A stretch of 64,000 nucleotides of DNA from Bacteroidota bacterium (GTDB taxonomy: Bacteria; Bacteroidota; Bacteroidia; Sphingobacteriales; Sphingobacteriaceae). Shown piece by piece: positions 52,962-60,849 of this stretch (positions are counted from its first letter, which is position 1; each line of letters opens with the position of its first letter). The position numbers were made by a program, and so were the translations under genes. Under the pieces are notes generated by a model. It was not told where the DNA came from. It did not search any database and was given only the letters and a program-made list of their open reading frames with translations. The stretch spans positions 48,856 through 112,855 of the forward strand of contig JABDHD010000001.1 in NCBI GenBank assembly GCA_013285685.1, in the 5' to 3' direction.

Positions 52962-53030
52962 TCGTAAGGCAATTCCATTTTTGTTTTTAAAATATACAGG
53001 AGGGTTGCCATACGGTAACCCTTTCTTTTT
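52950..53030 (+). promoter_or_regulatory. trp attenuator: pause hairpin, antiterminator and terminator
   Basis: Three mutually exclusive pairings can be read. Pause hairpin 1:2 pairs 52950-52957 with 52962-52968 (seven pairs, one bulged A, loop GTGA). Antiterminator 2:3 pairs GGCAATTC 52968-52975 with GGGTTGCC 53002-53009 (eight pairs, two wobble). Terminator 3:4 pairs AGGGTTGCC 53001-53009 with GGTAACCCT 53014-53022, followed by TTCTTTTT to 53030. A ribosome stalled on the Trp codons would cover segment 1, free segment 2 and prevent termination; a ribosome reaching the stop would favour the terminator. This is read from the sequence; energies were not computed. Confidence 0.82.
53001..53030 (+). 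terminator. Attenuator terminator hairpin of the trp operon
   Basis: Nine-pair stem with one wobble, loop ATAC, then a T-rich tail. This is the 3:4 structure of the attenuator. Confidence 0.85.
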
Positions 53031-53038
53031 AACCCCAT

Positions 53039-53136
53039 CCCCTAACCTCCGCCTGTGGGCGGGGGAACGATAGCGGGGGTGGGAATGCAGAAATTAACAA
53101 ACTTTAGTTCCTCCGCCCACAGGCGGAGGTTAGGGG
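53039..53136. repeat. 30-bp inverted repeat between attenuator and trpD
   Basis: Arms 53039-53068 (CCCCTAACCTCCGCCTGTGG and on) and 53107-53136 are complementary over 30 bp with one mismatch and enclose 38 bases. The right arm ends four bases before the trpD ATG, so the transcript can form a very stable hairpin at the translation start. The CCTCCGCCTGTGGGCGG core looks like an interspersed repeat. Confidence 0.85.
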
Positions 53137-53140
53137 GTTT

Positions 53141-54130
53141 ATGAAACAGATATTAAATCATCTTTTTGAACACAAAACGTTCAGCCGCGAACAGTCGAAA
53201 GAAATTTTGACCCAGATTGCCCAGGGCAAATACAATAACTCGCAAATGGCGGCATTTATGACGGCTTATTGCATGCGCAGCATTACCGTTAATGAGCTGG
53301 AAGGTTTCCGTGATGCCATGCTGGACCTTTGCCTGCCCGTTGACCTGGAGACCGATGAGATGATCGATCTTTGCGGAACAGGCGGGGATGGGAAAGATAC
53401 GTTTAATATATCAACCCTTGCTTCATTCGTAGTTGCCGGCGCAGGGTATAAAGTAGCTAAACATGGCAATTACGGGGTTTCCTCCGGATGTGGTTCATCC
53501 AACGTAATGGAGTTCCTGGGTTATGTGTTTACCAATGATACCGATAAGCTTAAAGCAAGCATCGATAAGGCTAATATCTGCTTTTTACACGCGCCGCTGT
53601 TTCACCCGGCGATGAAAACCGTTGCGCCTATCCGCAAGGAATTGGGCGTAAAAACGTTTTTTAATATGCTGGGGCCGCTGGTAAATCCGGCCAAACCGAA
53701 CAACCAGATGGTCGGCGTTTTTAATCTTGAACTGGCCAGAGTATATGCTTATCTCTACCAAAAATCGGACAAGCGGTACACTATTTTAAACGCGTTGGAT
53801 GGCTATGACGAAATTTCGCTTACCGGCGATTTTAAAACATTTTCGGCTGCGGGCGAGCAGATCAATACAGTAGAAGAACTCGGGTTTGAAAAATTAAAGC
53901 CAACGGAAATTTTAGGTGGAAATACAATAGCTGAGTCGGCGGGTATTTTTTCAAGGGTATTGAATGTTGAGGCGACTGCCGCGCAGCAAAACGTGGTATT
54001 GTGTAACGCGGCGCTGGCTATCAAAACCATCAGTCCCGAAAAAAGCTTTGGCGATTGCTTTTACGAAGCGGAAGAATCGCTGGTGAGCAAAAAAGCATTA
54101 AAAAGCTTTAAAGCATTAATCGCAAATTAA
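53141..54130 (+). CDS. trpD: Anthranilate phosphoribosyltransferase
   Basis: Transfers phosphoribose from PRPP to anthranilate, the second step of tryptophan synthesis. 329 residues. The N-terminal helical domain ends with [19 protein letters not shown] (the glycine-rich PRPP/anthranilate loop, about residue 77). Next come [59 protein letters not shown] and the [12 protein letters not shown] metal-binding acidic pair. It is the first structural gene of the operon here and ends one base before trpF. Regulated by the upstream attenuator. Confidence 0.96.
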   Translation: MKQILNHLFEHKTFSREQSKEILTQIAQGKYNNSQMAAFMTAYCMRSITVNELEGFRDAMLDLCLPVDLETDEMIDLCGTGGDGKDTFNISTLASFVVAGAGYKVAKHGNYGVSSGCGSSNVMEFLGYVFTNDTDKLKASIDKANICFLHAPLFHPAMKTVAPIRKELGVKTFFNMLGPLVNPAKPNNQMVGVFNLELARVYAYLYQKSDKRYTILNALDGYDEISLTGDFKTFSAAGEQINTVEELGFEKLKPTEILGGNTIAESAGIFSRVLNVEATAAQQNVVLCNAALAIKTISPEKSFGDCFYEAEESLVSKKALKSFKALIAN

Positions 54131-54131
54131 A

Positions 54132-55934
54132 ATGAAAATAAAGGTCTGCGGTTTAAAATACGCTGATAACATTGAAGCGGTTTCAGCCTTAGGGCCGGAT
54201 TACATGGGTTTTGTATGTTATGGGCCATCGCCAAGGTATGCGGGGGAGTTAGATGCGGGCACTATGAACCACGTTCCTCGTTCCATTATAAAAACCGCCG
54301 TTTTTGTAAATGAAGACAAGGAAACCATAAGCGCCCTTATAGAAAAATATGGTTTTGACGCTATACAGCTTCATGGCAACGAGGATGCAGAATTTTGCGC
54401 TTATTTTAAGGGTCAAGTAAAAGTTATAAAGGCGTTCGGTATAAATGAAGCTTTTGATTTTAAAGTTTTGGATGATTTTTCGGATGCCGTGGATCTTTTC
54501 CTGTTCGATACCAAAACAAACATTCACGGGGGATCCGGAAATTCGTTTGACTGGAACTTATTGGATAAGTATCAGCTGGATATTCCTTTCTTTTTAAGCG
54601 GCGGACTATCTTTGGAAAACCTGGAAGAAGTGAAAAAGATCAGCCATCCCCAGTTTTATGGCGTTGACCTGAACAGCAAATTTGAAACTGCGCCGGGGAT
54701 GAAAGATATCGGAAAACTGGGGAAGGCATTTGAAATAATTAAACAGGAACCTATGAACTACGGGGTTAACGAACAGGGTTATTACGGTGATTTTGGCGGC
54801 GCTTATATCCCCGAAATGCTTTATCCAAACGTGGAGGAACTACGCCGGGAATACCTGTCAATCCTGGATGATGAAGGTTTCAAGACGGAGTTTAACGAAC
54901 TTTTAAAGGACTATGTGGGCCGGCCTTCGCCGCTTTATCATGCCAAAAGATATTCGGAACGGTATGGCGCAAACATATTTTTTAAACGCGAGGATTTGAA
55001 CCACACCGGCTCGCACAAAATCAACAATGCCATTGGGCAGATACTTTTAGCGAAACGGCTGGGTAAGAAACGGATTATTGCTGAAACCGGCGCCGGACAG
55101 CATGGCGTAGCAACCGCAACCGTTTGTGCGCTGATGGGCATTGAATGTGTGGTATACATGGGCGAAATAGACATGGCCCGGCAGGCCCCGAACGTTTCGC
55201 GAATGAAAATGCTTGGTGCTAAAGTGATGCCGGCCAAATCTGGAAGTAAAACATTAAAGGATGCTACCAACGAGGCCCTGCGCGATTGGATAGCCAACCC
55301 GGTGGATACGCATTATATCATCGGCTCCGTAGTGGGGCCCTACCCTTACCCGGATATGGTAGCAAGATTTCAGTCGATCATTTCCCTCGAAACCAAAAAA
55401 CAGTTAAAAGAACACACGGGAAGCGAATTACCGGACTATGTAATGGCCTGCGTTGGCGGCGGCAGCAATGCCATGGGCATGTTTTACCATTTTCTGGATG
55501 ACGAAAATGTTAAGCTGGTGGCTGTTGAAGCTGCAGGCAAAGGCGTTGATAGCGGGCATTCGGCAGCGACCACATTTTTGGGCCGCGAAGGCGTGCTGCA
55601 CGGCAGTCGTACCATACTGATGCAAACGGATGATGGGCAGGTGGTCGAGCCGTATTCCATTTCGGCAGGGTTGGATTACCCAGGTATCGGGCCGCAGCAT
55701 GCTTATTTGTATAAAATTCATCGCGCGGAGTATGCAAGTGCAACCGATGATGAAGCATTGCAAGCCGGGCTGCTTTGCTGCCAACTGGAGGGTATTATCC
55801 CGGCTATAGAAACTGCCCATGCCCTTGCCCACCTGGAGAAAATGAAATTTAAGCCCACAGATAATGTGGTGATCTGCATTTCCGGCCGGGGTGATAAGGA
55901 CTTGGATACGTATATTAAATATTTCGGCTTCTGA
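54132..55934 (+). CDS. trpFB: Fused phosphoribosylanthranilate isomerase - tryptophan synthase beta chain
   Basis: One 600-residue frame holding two complete enzymes. Residues 1-207 are Trp[18 protein letters not shown] (catalytic Cys), [41 protein letters not shown] (catalytic Asp) and [16 protein letters not shown]. Residues 208-600 are TrpB, beginning [20 protein letters not shown], with the PLP Lys296 in [26 protein letters not shown], the phosphate loop GGGSNAMG and the catalytic Glu region. Only Glu-Pro separates the TrpF end from the TrpB Met (54753). Normally these are two adjacent genes. TrpF rearranges PRA to CdRP; TrpB joins indole with serine. A TAA in another frame (54739-54741) lies just before the junction. 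Confidence 0.93.
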   Translation: MKIKVCGLKYADNIEAVSALGPDYMGFVCYGPSPRYAGELDAGTMNHVPRSIIKTAVFVNEDKETISALIEKYGFDAIQLHGNEDAEFCAYFKGQVKVIKAFGINEAFDFKVLDDFSDAVDLFLFDTKTNIHGGSGNSFDWNLLDKYQLDIPFFLSGGLSLENLEEVKKISHPQFYGVDLNSKFETAPGMKDIGKLGKAFEIIKQEPMNYGVNEQGYYGDFGGAYIPEMLYPNVEELRREYLSILDDEGFKTEFNELLKDYVGRPSPLYHAKRYSERYGANIFFKREDLNHTGSHKINNAIGQILLAKRLGKKRIIAETGAGQHGVATATVCALMGIECVVYMGEIDMARQAPNVSRMKMLGAKVMPAKSGSKTLKDATNEALRDWIANPVDTHYIIGSVVGPYPYPDMVARFQSIISLETKKQLKEHTGSELPDYVMACVGGGSNAMGMFYHFLDDENVKLVAVEAAGKGVDSGHSAATTFLGREGVLHGSRTILMQTDDGQVVEPYSISAGLDYPGIGPQHAYLYKIHRAEYASATDDEALQAGLLCCQLEGIIPAIETAHALAHLEKMKFKPTDNVVICISGRGDKDLDTYIKYFGF

Positions 55935-55940
55935 TTTGGC

Positions 55941-56012
55941 TCATAGTCCATGGTTGATAGTTCATAGTACGAACTCTTCTGGCCATGAACTATGAACCAT
56001 CAACTATGAACT
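55941..56012. repeat. CATGAACTATGAACC palindromic repeat inside the trp operon
   Basis: CCATGGTTGATAGTTCATAG and CCATGAACTATGAACCATCA face each other across a short loop. Same family as 18745-18828. It separates trpFB from trpA, ends close to the trpA start, and may stabilise or process the mRNA. Confidence 0.75.
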
Positions 56013-56017
56013 AAAAA

Positions 56018-56788
56018 ATGAACCGTTTAAACGAGCTTTTCGCTGCAAAAAAGGATAACCTGCTATCCATATACTTTACCGCTGGCTACCCGGAGTTAGG
56101 TACCACGCTGGATATTGCCGAAGCATTGGAAAAAGCCGGTGTCGATTTTTTAGAGATCGGCTTCCCCTACTCCGATCCTGTGGCCGATGGGCCGGTAATT
56201 CAGCACAGCTCGGAAGTGGCGCTGCAAAACGGAATGACACTGAACCTGTTGTTTGAGCAATTAGCCGATCTGCGCAAGCGGGTAAGCATCCCCATAATGC
56301 TGATGGGTTATTTTAACCCGGTTGTGCAATATGGCGTAGAGCGTTTTTGTAAAAAAGCAGCTGAAGTTGGCGTCGACGGGATCATCGTGCCTGACCTGCC
56401 CATATACGAATATGAAACATTGTATGCCGGTATTTTTAAAAACTATAACCTGAGCAATATCTTCATGGTTACCCCGCAAACTTCCGAAGAGCGGATACGC
56501 AAGATCGACGCGTTGAGCAACAGCTTTATTTACCTCTTGTCGTCTTCCTCAATCACTGGTACTGCCCTTCAGCTATCAGTAAATATTGAAGATTATTATA
56601 AGCGCATTAAGGCGATGAACCTGGTAAATCCTGCCATCATCGGCTTTGGCATTACTGATCAAAAATCGTTTAACAAAGCATGTGAATATGCAAGCGGGGC
56701 TATTGTGGGAACAAAATTTGTGAAGCTGCTGGCTGAACGGGATTACCTGGAAAAAATACCGGGCTTTATCAAAAACATAAGGGCATAA
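56018..56788 (+). CDS. trpA: Tryptophan synthase alpha chain
   Basis: Cleaves indole-3-glycerol phosphate to indole and glyceraldehyde 3-phosphate; works in a complex with the TrpB part of the fused protein. 256 residues. Features are LLSIYFTAGYPELGTTLDI, VDFLEIGFPYSDPVADGPVI (catalytic Glu and Asp), MGYFNPVVQYGVERFCK, IIVPDLPIYEYE, FMVTPQTSEERIRKID and YLLSSSSITGTA (a Ser-rich form of the phosphate loop region). Its start follows a palindromic repeat 84 bases after the trpFB stop, so it stays in the operon. Confidence 0.95.
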   Translation: MNRLNELFAAKKDNLLSIYFTAGYPELGTTLDIAEALEKAGVDFLEIGFPYSDPVADGPVIQHSSEVALQNGMTLNLLFEQLADLRKRVSIPIMLMGYFNPVVQYGVERFCKKAAEVGVDGIIVPDLPIYEYETLYAGIFKNYNLSNIFMVTPQTSEERIRKIDALSNSFIYLLSSSSITGTALQLSVNIEDYYKRIKAMNLVNPAIIGFGITDQKSFNKACEYASGAIVGTKFVKLLAERDYLEKIPGFIKNIRA

Positions 56789-57080
56789 TTGACCCGCGTC
56801 ACCATCAATTGGCGCCCGGTCCAACCCGGTTTTTTTAATTTGCCCAAATCTGTAAAGAACATCGCTTTTAAGCCTTGTCGACTAAATCGCTGCAGTTAAA
56901 AAAATAACCTTTTCTGATCATTTTAAAGACAGTATTTAACCCCAACGCAAATCTTTCTTTTCAAAAAAGACGCTCCGCTAACGTTCTGAAAACAATGTTA
57001 TTAAATTAAAAATGGTTGATCTTTTTTTACAACTAATAAGAATGTTTTTCGTATAAGGGTAAAGCTTAAAGCTTATCATT

Positions 57081-59156
57081 ATGGTCATTTCATTTTTACA
57101 ACGAAAGTTTGCCAACATCACCATTTCATTGAAGTTATACTTCACCGTTGGTATCATGGCTTTGTTGGTTACGGTTGAATTGTGCACGCTTTGGTTCGCT
57201 GTTGGCACGATGTCATCCGTGCGATCGTTTGTAAACGGCGAGGGCTTGTGGTCAAAGGCGCAAAAGGATGCGATCACCGGGCTGATCATCTATTCCCATT
57301 CGCATAAAGAGGCTGACTATCAATCCTTCCGTGCCTTGCTGAAAGTGCCTCTTGGCGATAATAAAACCCGGCTGGAGCTTCAAAAGCCAAATCCAAACCT
57401 TTGGGTGGCAAAACAAGGATTTATAGAAGGCCGCAATCACCCCGAAGATGTTGACGGAATGATCAGGCTCATTCAGCGTTTTCACAGTGTCTCTTATCTT
57501 AATAAAGCGATAGGTATATGGGGTGATGCAGAAAACAACATGGAGCAACTGATTGTGCTAAGCGGCAGGCTTCATGGCATGGTCCATTCAAATAAAAGCT
57601 CCCAGGCTGAAATTGATAAGTTGATGGGGCAGGTGTATGTTCTCAACGGAAAATTCACCAGGCTGGAGGACGATTTTTCCTTTACGCTTGGCGAGGGCTC
57701 GCGCTGGCTGGAACATATTATGCTGCGCATCCTGCTCACTTTGTCGCTAACCATTGCAATCAGCAGTATCCTGATCACCGTTTCGGTAAGCCGGGGGATT
57801 GAAAAGGGTGTGAAATCAATAATCGATGGGGCATCTCAGGTAGCGCTCGGACGTTTGGCTACCAGGGTAAAAGTTTATTCGCGGGACGAGATCGGTTTGC
57901 TGGCAACGTCTTTTAACCAGATGACAGATACACTTGAGTGCAACATGCGCCATATACGCGAGCTTAAGGATACGGAGGAAAAGCTGAAACTGGAAAAGGG
58001 GCGGGCAGAAGCATCTGAGCAAGCCAAACAACTGTTCCTGGCTAAAATGAGCCACGAGATACGTACCCCGATGAATGGAATACTTGGCTTTGCAAGATTG
58101 CTCGAAGAATCTACCCAGGGACCGGAAGAAAAGGAATATGTTCAGATCATAATAAAATCGGGCGAGGACCTATTGGTGATCTTAAATGACATCCTCGATT
58201 TTTCGCGAATGGAGGCCGGTAAAATTAGTTTTGAAAACCTGCCGTTCAAACCGAGGGACATCGTAAGGACCACTATACTGATGACCGAAGCAAAGGCGAA
58301 AGAAAAGAATCTCGGACTGCGCTATTATGTTGACGCGAAAATACCAGAGACGATAATGGGTGATTCCGTACGGTTAAACCAGGTTTTGCTAAACCTGGTA
58401 TCCAACGCAGTGAAATTCACCCAGCGCGGCGAAATCTGCGTTTCGGTTATGTGCATCGGGCAAAACGAAGAAAGCATTACAGTAGACTTTGGCGTTAAGG
58501 ACACCGGCATTGGTATACCGCTTGACAAACAGGAAAAGGTATTTGAAAGCTTTGAGCAGGCCACCAACGATACCGCCCGCAAATTTGGCGGCGCGGGCCT
58601 GGGGCTCAGCATTGTGAAACAACTGGTCAAACTGCAAAACGGTGAAATAAGCATTACAAGTGAACCGGGTAAGGGGTCTGATTTTCATTTCCAGCTCACT
58701 TTCTTAAAACACAGAGAAAACGTAAAAGGCCTTATCCCCGGCATAGTTGAAAAAGTAGTACCGGGTGGGCAGGGCATCCATGTATTGGTGGTTGAGGATA
58801 ACGCCATCAACCAAATGCTGGCAATAAAAGTGTTGAAAAAACAAGGCTTTGAAACGGATGTTGCTGAAAACGGGCTGATAGCGTTATACAAATGCGAAAA
58901 CAATGACTATGACATTATCCTGATGGACCTGCAAATGCCCGAAATGGATGGTTATGAAGCTACAAGGAAGATACGCGGGTTAAACAACAGCAAAAAAGAT
59001 ATCCCGATCATCGCCATGTCGGCACATACTTTTAAAGGCGAATATGAACATTGCATAGCCATTGGGATGAATGATTTTATATCAAAGCCATTTAACACCC
59101 TGGAGCTTTATGAAAAGATATTTGCGCTTTTAAAGGGTGACTTGCATGAGGTTTGA
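57081..59156 (+). CDS. Hybrid sensor histidine kinase with receiver domain
   Basis: A 691-residue membrane protein. Two transmembrane helices (about 22-45 and 213-235) bracket a periplasmic sensor of about 165 residues with no named domain. A HAMP linker covers about 236-290 (GASQVALGRLATRVKVYSRD), then a coiled coil. The HisKA box is KMSHEIRTPMNGILGFARL with His325. The HATPase has the N box NQVLLNLVSNAVKFTQRG, G1 VKDTGIGIPLDKQ, G2 FGGAGLGLSIVKQL. The C-terminal receiver has DNAINQML and the phospho-acceptor Asp616 in DIILMDLQMPEMDGYEATR. It lacks a DNA-binding output, so the signal must pass elsewhere. Monocistronic. Confidence 0.93.
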   Translation: MVISFLQRKFANITISLKLYFTVGIMALLVTVELCTLWFAVGTMSSVRSFVNGEGLWSKAQKDAITGLIIYSHSHKEADYQSFRALLKVPLGDNKTRLELQKPNPNLWVAKQGFIEGRNHPEDVDGMIRLIQRFHSVSYLNKAIGIWGDAENNMEQLIVLSGRLHGMVHSNKSSQAEIDKLMGQVYVLNGKFTRLEDDFSFTLGEGSRWLEHIMLRILLTLSLTIAISSILITVSVSRGIEKGVKSIIDGASQVALGRLATRVKVYSRDEIGLLATSFNQMTDTLECNMRHIRELKDTEEKLKLEKGRAEASEQAKQLFLAKMSHEIRTPMNGILGFARLLEESTQGPEEKEYVQIIIKSGEDLLVILNDILDFSRMEAGKISFENLPFKPRDIVRTTILMTEAKAKEKNLGLRYYVDAKIPETIMGDSVRLNQVLLNLVSNAVKFTQRGEICVSVMCIGQNEESITVDFGVKDTGIGIPLDKQEKVFESFEQATNDTARKFGGAGLGLSIVKQLVKLQNGEISITSEPGKGSDFHFQLTFLKHRENVKGLIPGIVEKVVPGGQGIHVLVVEDNAINQMLAIKVLKKQGFETDVAENGLIALYKCENNDYDIILMDLQMPEMDGYEATRKIRGLNNSKKDIPIIAMSAHTFKGEYEHCIAIGMNDFISKPFNTLELYEKIFALLKGDLHEV

Positions 59157-59186
59157 GAGTAGTAAATTTCTATTGAACGCCGATTT

Positions 59187-59807
59187 TTACAGGTACATCT
59201 CCAACTCCCCTTTACCCTCGCGTACAACTTCAAAATCACCTTCGGTACAGTCCACCACCGTTGATGGTACATTCTCGCCATAGCCGCCATCGATCACTAT
59301 GTCCACCAGGTGTTCATATTTTTCGTGGATCAGTTCGGGGTCGGTAGAGTATTCGATGATCTCGTCATCATCTTTTATTGATGTTGAAAGAATGGGGTTG
59401 CCAAGTACCTTTACAATTTCGCGGGCAATGTTATTATCGGGTACGCGGATGCCGACGGTTTTTTTGTTGGAACTGAGCAACCTGGGTACGTTATGGTTGG
59501 CATTAAAAATAAAAGTGAACGGTCCGGGTAATGCTTTTTTGAGTACCCTGAAGGTTGTATTGTCGATTGGTTTGATGTAATCCGAAATATGGCTCAGGTC
59601 GTAACAGATGAAGGAGAAATTTGCTTTTTCGGGTTTGATGTTTCGTATCCTGCAAATGGCCTCTATCGCTTTGTGATTGGTAATATCACAGCCTAAACCA
59701 TAAACCGTATCCGTGGGGTAAATGATCAGGCCGCCTTTACGCAATACCTGCACCACCTGTTCAATGGCTTTGGGATTTGGGTTTTCCGGGTAGATCTTGA
59801 TCAGCAT
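59187..59807 (-). CDS. YciO/Sua5-type threonylcarbamoyl-AMP synthase family protein
   Basis: A 206-residue protein starting at ATG 59807 ([19 protein letters not shown]); the frame stays open another nine codons, but those are encoded by an inverted repeat. Conserved features are [56 protein letters not shown] and [18 protein letters not shown], with the KR-like basic residues of the YrdC fold. The [10 protein letters not shown] and [13 protein letters not shown] segments are typical of the YciO branch, for which t6A-synthesis activity has not been clearly shown. It lies downstream of yceI. Confidence 0.88.
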   Translation of the reverse strand: MLIKIYPENPNPKAIEQVVQVLRKGGLIIYPTDTVYGLGCDITNHKAIEAICRIRNIKPEKANFSFICYDLSHISDYIKPIDNTTFRVLKKALPGPFTFIFNANHNVPRLLSSNKKTVGIRVPDNNIAREIVKVLGNPILSTSIKDDDEIIEYSTDPELIHEKYEHLVDIVIDGGYGENVPSTVVDCTEGDFEVVREGKGELEMYL

Positions 59808-59809
59808 TT

Positions 59810-60041
59810 TTTGATTTCGGATTTCGTCCCGCACGTGCGGGATCGATTTCGGATTTGATTTTTTTACTAACCTAACTTAAACTGCCTCAGTTCGCGGCAA
59901 AAATAGTCTTATTAAAGTTAAAAGCTAAAAAATAACCAGGGTCATTATTCTGAAATTCAAAATATTGACCCTGGCTTAATCCTAAATACCTTATAAATCC
60001 GAAATCGATCCCGCACGTGCGGGACGAAATCCGAAATCAAA
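59810..60041. repeat. Perfect 47-bp inverted repeat pair with inner hairpin
   Basis: 59810-59856 and 59995-60041 are exact inverted copies (each contains CCCGCACGTGCGGG within GATTTCGGATTT-type sequence), 138 bases apart. The interior holds a second hairpin (CCAGGGTCA with TGACCCTGG, about 59937-59974). The right copy ends exactly one base before the stop codon of the YceI gene, and the left copy starts three bases upstream of the YciO/Sua5 ATG. Confidence 0.85.
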
Positions 60042-60593
60042 TTATTTCTGTTTTGCAAACTGAATGTTGATCATCAGTTTGATATCCTCGCCTACCACTA
60101 CTGAGCCTGCTTCGGTAACGCCGTCCCAGCCCAAGCCGAATTCCTTACGGTTCACTTTGCCGCTTACTTCAAAACCTGCTTTTGTATTGCCATAAAAATC
60201 GTCGGCCGAGCCGCCAAATTCCGCATTGAGTACAACCGATTTGGTAACATCTCTTACGGTAAGGTCGCCGGTTAATTTGTATTCGTCTTCTTCGCCTGTT
60301 GACTTGAACGAAGTTGAAGTAAAAGTGATCTGCGGATATTTTTCTGCATCAAAAAAATCGGCTGATTTCAGATGTCCGTCTCTTTGCGACTGGTTTGTGT
60401 CAATACTGTCGATATCGATCGCAAAAGAAATCTTTGCGTTTTCAAAATCATCACCCTCGGTTTCCATCGAACCTTCAAAGCTTCTGAAAAAACCGGTTAC
60501 GGTTGAAATTACCAGGTGTTTTACCTTGAACTGAACCTCTGAATGCATGGGGTCTACGGCCCATTTTGTTATTGTTGCTGCTTCTGTTGACAT
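60042..60593 (-). CDS. YceI family protein, cytosolic form
   Basis: A 183-residue lipocalin-like beta-barrel protein of the YceI family: TKWAVDPMHSEVQFKVKHLV, GFFRSFEGSMETEGDDFENA, AIDIDSIDTNQSQRDGHLKS, FFDAEKYPQITFTST and NRKEFGLGWDGVTEAG, the last being the diagnostic C-terminal motif. Members bind isoprenoid or amphiphilic ligands. No signal peptide is present, unlike YceI itself, so it is probably cytoplasmic. A -7 box is at 60634-60627 with a leader of about 30 bases. It ends at an inverted repeat. Confidence 0.92.
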   Translation of the reverse strand: MSTEAATITKWAVDPMHSEVQFKVKHLVISTVTGFFRSFEGSMETEGDDFENAKISFAIDIDSIDTNQSQRDGHLKSADFFDAEKYPQITFTSTSFKSTGEEDEYKLTGDLTVRDVTKSVVLNAEFGGSADDFYGNTKAGFEVSGKVNRKEFGLGWDGVTEAGSVVVGEDIKLMINIQFAKQK

Positions 60594-60626
60594 GATCTTA
60601 ATTTTTTGATTGTTTTAAATTGAGAA

Positions 60627-60634
60627 CAAATATA
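60627..60634 (-). promoter_or_regulatory. Bacteroidota -7 box (TATATTTG) for the YceI gene
   Basis: Perfect TAnnTTTG match on the minus strand, 33 bases upstream of the ATG at 60593. Confidence 0.5.
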
Positions 60635-60739
60635 AATTAAATAGATGTTTAAACATGTAATTTAATTGTCAAGAATTATTGGGATGACGTCGAACCCCAA
60701 TTTTAACCATTGGGAAAGAGTTTTGTTCTGATTTTTTCA

Positions 60740-60849
60740 CGCAGAGACGCAATATTTTGCGTCTTGAACCCAGCCTTTGAATTAAAGGGAATATATTGAG
60801 GTATGAATCGATGATTTCGTTCCGAGACGCAAAATATTGCGCCTCTACG
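60740..60849. repeat. GAGACGCAAAATATTGCG-type inverted repeats
   Basis: CGCAGAGACGCAATATTTTG (60740-60764) and AGACGCAAAATATTGCGCCT (60825-60849) are inverted copies over 25 bp with two mismatches; each half is itself near-palindromic. The right copy contains the stop codon of the Rieske oxygenase gene. Confidence 0.8.

Noticed and set aside
56789..56850. Terminator after trpA
   Set aside because: A T-run follows CCGG..CCGG, but the stem is only four pairs, too weak to call.
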